A program made the translations under genes and the position numbers. The notes beneath the pieces are model-generated. The model was not told the DNA's origin. It made no database searches and was given only the letters and a program-made list of their open reading frames with translations. This document shows, piece after piece, positions 49,950 through 53,575 of a DNA stretch of 53,575 nt (positions within the stretch are counted from its first letter, which is position 1; each line of letters begins with the position of its first letter). The DNA comes from Bordetella parapertussis (lineage in GTDB: Bacteria > Acidobacteriota > Terriglobia > Bryobacterales > Bryobacteraceae), in the NCBI GenBank assembly GCA_943328975.2, contig CALQCC020000034.1, positions 1 to 53,575 of the forward strand, read 5' to 3'.

Positions 49950-50855
49950 ATGCACTTTCATGGGCTGGATCTCAATCTCCTGGTGGCATTGGACGCGCTC
50001 ATCACAGAGAAAAGTATTTCGCGTACAGGCGAGCAGATCCATCTCAGCCAGTCCGCCACCAGCGGGGTTTTGGCGCGATTACGGGGGTACTTCAACGACG
50101 AACTACTGGTCCCCGTAGGGCGCAAGATGATGCTGACTCCGCTCGCAGAAGAATTGGCGGAACCTGTACGGCAACTCCTGCGGCAAACCGAAGGGATCAT
50201 GCATCGGAATCCGGCATTCGTACCTTCGAAGTCTTCCCGGGAGTTCCGAATCATTATGTCCGATTACGTTGCCACGATCCTCCTGAGCCGGGCTATGCCG
50301 ATGCTGGAACAGCAGGCGCCCGATGTGTCGATCTTGATTGACACGGGTGGGCGGCGCGATGCGCTGGAAAGGGGGGAGGCCGATCTGGTGATTCTTCCTG
50401 AACAGTATCTACTTGCCGGGCAGCCCAAGGAGGAATTGTTTAGCGACGAATTCGCGTGCTTGGTGTGCGCGAAGAACAAAGCAGTCGGCAATTCCATGAC
50501 GCTGAAAACGTACCGTAGCCTTGCGCACGTCGTGGTCCGCTTTGGAGAAAACCGCGACCTGCCAGGATTCGAGCAACGCATCCTGGAAACAGCGGGGATT
50601 CATCGTAAGATTGCCGCGGTCGTGCCGTCGTTCGCGTTAGTACCGCAGCTTGTGATTGGGACGACTCGAATTGCGACCATTCACCGGAGATTGGCGATGT
50701 ATTACGCGCGCCATTTGCCACTGCGCGTTCTAAAACCTCCCACAGCGTTTCCACCTTTAAAAGAAGAGATGCAATGGCATACTTACCGGGAGGCAGACCC
50801 CGGACTGCGGTGGCTGCGCAGCGTTTTCAGATCCGCGATTTCTCCGTCGGTCTAA
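49950..50855 (+). CDS. LysR-type transcriptional regulator (NodD-like group)
   Basis: 301 aa. Winged helix: LDLNLLVALDALITEKSISR, IHLSQSATSGVLARLRGYFN, then ELLVPVGRKMMLTPLAEELA. The effector-binding domain starts near residue 92 (SREFRIIMSDYVATILLSRA). NodD-group members often respond to aromatic compounds, which would suit the neighbouring tannase-like gene (inference). It lies 88 nt after the five-gene operon and 150 nt before the tannase-like gene, so either could be its target. Confidence 0.93.
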   Translation: MHFHGLDLNLLVALDALITEKSISRTGEQIHLSQSATSGVLARLRGYFNDELLVPVGRKMMLTPLAEELAEPVRQLLRQTEGIMHRNPAFVPSKSSREFRIIMSDYVATILLSRAMPMLEQQAPDVSILIDTGGRRDALERGEADLVILPEQYLLAGQPKEELFSDEFACLVCAKNKAVGNSMTLKTYRSLAHVVVRFGENRDLPGFEQRILETAGIHRKIAAVVPSFALVPQLVIGTTRIATIHRRLAMYYARHLPLRVLKPPTAFPPLKEEMQWHTYREADPGLRWLRSVFRSAISPSV

Positions 50856-51004
50856 TGCGAACGATTGACCACACCTCCGGCGAGATTCATCACCGGATTG
50901 GATGATTCCAGAACAAAAAACAATTGTTTGCCGACCGGGCGTTCCGCTATCGTTTCAAGACGCTGCACTGCGGTGTCCGTTGCACAAGAGAGGTCAAACT
51001 ATTT

Positions 51005-52837
51005 ATGAGACGTTCGGGTTTAGGTATTGTTCTTGGTGCCGGGGCCGTGGCGATGTTCTGGGTATCGGGGGCGGGTGCGCAGTCGGCGGCCCGATCGAAG
51101 ACGATTACCGAGGCTGATTGCCTTGCTGCGAAGCTGGGCAACAGCATTCCTAGCTCAGCCATCGGTGAGCCCGTTGCGGCAGTCACTCTCAGCGAGCCGC
51201 GTTGGAATGTGGCGGGCAAGAGCGGCGGACCGTATTGCTCGGTCAACGGCTCCATGGCGCCCATGGATAAATCTCCGAACGGCAGACCGATCAACTTCCA
51301 AGTGGCGCTGCCTGCGGAGTGGAATGGCCGCTCTGTGCAATTGGGTGGCGGCGGCATGAATGGAACGATCCCTGGGCTCGCGGGCGCGCAGTTGACGCAG
51401 GGCTACGTGACATACGGAAGCGATTCCGGTCATCAGATCGGCGGTTTTGGTGGAGGACCTGGCGGTGCCCCCGGTGGGCTGCCTCCTGGTTTCGGAGCGC
51501 CGAAGGGCGGTCCTGGCGGAGCTAAAGGTGCACCTGGGGCTCCCAAGGGGCCCGGTGGACCTGGGGCGGGGAAGGGCCCTTCTGGTCCGAACCCTGCGGA
51601 CGAATGGAGCTTGAGCGATGAGGCGATCCAGAACCTCGGCTACATGCAGATGAAGAAAACTCACGATGCAGCGATGGTGCTGATCGAGCGCATGTATGGC
51701 GCGAAGCCGAAGCATAACTACTACGTTGGTTCCTCCCAGGGAGGGCGAGAAGCGCTCACTGTGGCGCAGCGTTATCCCGGCGATTATGACGGCGTTGCGG
51801 CGAACGTGCCGATTGTGAATTTCTCTTCCTTGATGCTGGCTCCGGAACTGATCCGCATTCAAGAGAAGCCTGCGGCCAACTGGATCACACTGGCAAAGAT
51901 CAACGCGATTCGCGGCGAGTTCATGCGGCAATGCGACAAGCTGGATGGCTTGGTCGACGGCATCATGAATAACTACGTGGCGTGCCGCGCGATCTTCGAC
52001 GTCAAGCAGGGCGGGAAGAACCGGCATCCGTGGACGGCGAAGCGCTGTCCCGGCAATGTCGATCCAAATCCGGCCGACACCAGTGCGAATGCGTGCCTGA
52101 CGGACGGGCAGATGTCGACGCTCGAATTCGTCTATACGCGGTATCCGTTTGCCGAGCCGTTGGCCAACGGTACGAAGACTTTCGGCATGTGGCTGCCGAA
52201 TACAGATCCCAGCGGCAGTGGGCTGATCATGCCTGCGCGATACCAAGGGCAGGAAGGCGCGGCTGCGGATGCCGGCAAGCACAGCCACTTGGGAGTTCTT
52301 GGCGTCACCGGATTCCTGATGAAGGACCTGACTGCGAACCCGCTCGATTATGTGGAGGGTGGCAAGTGGTCGGCTCGGCGCGCGGAACTCTCAGCTTGGC
52401 TCGATTCCACGAACCCCGATTTATCCGCGTTCGAGAAGCGCGGCGGCAAAATGATCGTCGCCATCGGGACGAACGATACGTTGGCTTCTCCGGCATCGCA
52501 GCTCGACTACTATCAGGCGGTGTTGGACAAGCTGGGCCGATCGAAGGTTGATAGCTTTGCGCGCCTCTATGTGTTGCCGCAGACCGGTCACGGGCTTTCG
52601 GGTAACATCTACGCGACGGATGGCAATGGCAAACAGATCGAGTCGAAGCCGATACCGAATACCTTCGATCGCTTCGCGCTGCTAGTGGATTGGGTGGAGA
52701 ACGGCAAAGCTCCCGGGAAATCGATCCAGGTCACAGCGGGCGCACGCAGCTTGCCGATGTGTTCGTACCCGGAGTATCCCAAATACAAAAAGGGCTCTGC
52801 GGAAGCTGCGGACTCCTACACCTGCAGTACGAAGTAG
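51005..52837 (+). CDS. exported tannase/feruloyl-esterase-family protein with Gly-Pro-Lys insert
   Basis: 610 aa from the ATG at 51005; signal peptide SGLGIVLGAGAVAMFWVSGA. Tannase-family blocks: FQVALPAEWNGRSVQLGGGG, YVTYGSDSGHQ, NYYVGSSQGGREAL (nucleophile Ser), AQRYPGDYDGVAANVP, Asp in IAIGTNDTLASP-like VAIGTNDTLAS and His in PQTGHGLSG. Cysteines that flank Ser and His in classical tannases (CS-D-HC) are absent (SS, and HG). Between DSGHQ and the next helix sits a ~50-residue Gly/Pro/Ala/Lys insert (GGPGGAKGAPGAPKGPGG), a loop addition not expected in the family. Likely acts on phenolic or other esters in the periplasm or outside. Confidence 0.88.
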   Translation: MRRSGLGIVLGAGAVAMFWVSGAGAQSAARSKTITEADCLAAKLGNSIPSSAIGEPVAAVTLSEPRWNVAGKSGGPYCSVNGSMAPMDKSPNGRPINFQVALPAEWNGRSVQLGGGGMNGTIPGLAGAQLTQGYVTYGSDSGHQIGGFGGGPGGAPGGLPPGFGAPKGGPGGAKGAPGAPKGPGGPGAGKGPSGPNPADEWSLSDEAIQNLGYMQMKKTHDAAMVLIERMYGAKPKHNYYVGSSQGGREALTVAQRYPGDYDGVAANVPIVNFSSLMLAPELIRIQEKPAANWITLAKINAIRGEFMRQCDKLDGLVDGIMNNYVACRAIFDVKQGGKNRHPWTAKRCPGNVDPNPADTSANACLTDGQMSTLEFVYTRYPFAEPLANGTKTFGMWLPNTDPSGSGLIMPARYQGQEGAAADAGKHSHLGVLGVTGFLMKDLTANPLDYVEGGKWSARRAELSAWLDSTNPDLSAFEKRGGKMIVAIGTNDTLASPASQLDYYQAVLDKLGRSKVDSFARLYVLPQTGHGLSGNIYATDGNGKQIESKPIPNTFDRFALLVDWVENGKAPGKSIQVTAGARSLPMCSYPEYPKYKKGSAEAADSYTCSTK

Positions 52838-52855
52838 TGGCCCGTAGCTCCGCGC

Positions 52856-53479
52856 TTAGCGGGTGCGTTCCTTAAAGAACTTGAAGATCTCCGGCATGCT
52901 CTGCGTGATCACGGTTCCGTGATCGGCGCCGGGCAGTTCCATATACTTGAAGTCCTTCATCTTCAAATCGGTCGCGGCCTTTGCCCAGCGACGGCCTACG
53001 TCGACAGGCACCACCGTATCCGCATCGCCGTGGGCCAGGAACAGCGGCATTTTGTCCTTCACCGGACCCAATGATTCCGGTTGCATGAGGAACGCGGCCG
53101 GGGCCATGGAAGCGACCGCTGCCCATTGATCCACGTGCTTCGGTCCGAGGAACAGCGCGCCGGCACCACCCATGGAGTGACCCATCAGGTAGGTGCGACT
53201 ATCGTCAATCGTGAATTCTTTGCGCACGATGGCGAGGACATTCATCACGTCTTTCTCGCTGAGTTCTGCCAGATTGGGCGGTTCCGGAGTCGGTGGTGGA
53301 CCGCCCTTCGCCGCACCGGGCCCTTTACCTTTGCCTTGTCCCGGCGGCCCATTCATCACGATCACCGGTGAACCAAACCATCCCTCAGGGTTGTAACCCA
53401 TGGGGCCGACCAGAACGTAGCCGCCTGTGTCAAGGGCGGAGTAAAACCAGACCACTGGGGCGGAGAGAAAGTAGACCAC
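52856..53479 (-). CDS. alpha/beta hydrolase (feruloyl/PHB-esterase-like), N-terminus missing
   Basis: 207 aa as read from a GTG at 53479. The nucleophile elbow is YLMGHSMGGAGAL, the acid HGDADTVVP and the His ELPGADHGTV. A Gly/Pro/Lys insert (GPPGQGKGKGPGAAKGG) lies in the loop before the helix leading to the nucleophile. The family usually has about 60 more residues with the oxyanion-loop strand before GGYVLVGP. Here the frame has no upstream start and reaches a stop at 53564-53566, so the 5' part is lost, frameshifted, or in another frame beyond the window. Convergent with the tannase-like gene. Confidence 0.7.
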   Translation of the reverse strand: MVYFLSAPVVWFYSALDTGGYVLVGPMGYNPEGWFGSPVIVMNGPPGQGKGKGPGAAKGGPPPTPEPPNLAELSEKDVMNVLAIVRKEFTIDDSRTYLMGHSMGGAGALFLGPKHVDQWAAVASMAPAAFLMQPESLGPVKDKMPLFLAHGDADTVVPVDVGRRWAKAATDLKMKDFKYMELPGADHGTVITQSMPEIFKFFKERTR

Positions 53480-53575
53480 TCCACAGGGTGGAGGTGCCTT
53501 AGCTTGAAGGAGTTGCGGGGGTGGCTGGAGCGTAGGCCTGCGACCCGCGTTGCGGGGCGCGTTTTAGGCCGGAGC

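Noticed and set aside
51155-52288. 377-codon frame antisense to the tannase-like gene
   Set aside because: No homology and very high Arg content; the sense strand has a full enzyme.

Overview
The window looks like chromosomal DNA of an acidobacterium, most likely of the Bryobacterales/Solibacter type. This rests on family content: a VWFA-related secreted protein of the acidobacterial kind, a Solibacter-type beta-rich domain remnant, many Sec-exported proteins of unknown function, a DUF6600/FecR lipoprotein, a multihaem cytochrome and large PAS kinases. No phylogeny was run. No rRNA, tRNA, CRISPR array, transposase or integrase was seen.

Layout. 1-9.9 kb is mostly housekeeping: divergent tsaD and queA (tRNA t6A and queuosine), a charged membrane protein, a receiver protein, a VWA protein, a rhomboid protease, a CDF metal transporter, a LigJ-type hydratase, maf, a TPR protein and a decayed secreted protein. 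9.9-14.8 kb is a leftward DUF6600 - tetrahaem cytochrome - ftsH operon. 14.9-20.7 kb is a stress or dormancy-like cluster: Hsp20, two CBS proteins, a dienelactone-hydrolase-like protein, a phosphoribosyltransferase, a sigma54 activator without a sensory domain, and a mannose-1-phosphate guanylyltransferase-like protein. Two sigma54-type promoters lie in the divergent CBS/hydrolase gap. 20.9-27.2 kb holds signalling genes: a CheB-CheR-PAS-kinase fusion overlapping a frameshifted LuxR-type regulator, and a divergent PAS kinase.

27.2-40 kb is accessory. A RluA-family pseudouridine synthase gene at 30.7 kb is followed by one long 5'-truncated copy and two short copies of its 3' end. Unrelated genes sit between the copies: a TonB-domain protein, a secreted protein, an ECF sigma factor with a membrane partner, and greB. 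A 42-bp element precedes both the long copy and greB, so the greB unit looks like a cassette swapped into a copy of the repeat. Then come a GT39-like glycosyltransferase, a frameshifted ankyrin gene and a small secreted protein.

40-53.6 kb is rich in exported proteins: an ArsR/AHSA1 pair, a large G8-domain beta-helix protein, a SnoaL-like protein, a tightly overlapping five-gene operon (DUF6152, a secreted paralogue, an active-type metallo-beta-lactamase-fold hydrolase, a second paralogue, and a third paralogue fused to a metallo-beta-lactamase domain whose metal ligands are lost), a LysR regulator, a tannase/feruloyl-esterase-like enzyme and an alpha/beta hydrolase. Several otherwise unrelated exported proteins here share a Gly-Pro-Ala-Lys-rich, collagen-like segment. 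The five-gene operon with that shared segment, and the rluA-tail cassette array, are the best candidates for something undescribed.
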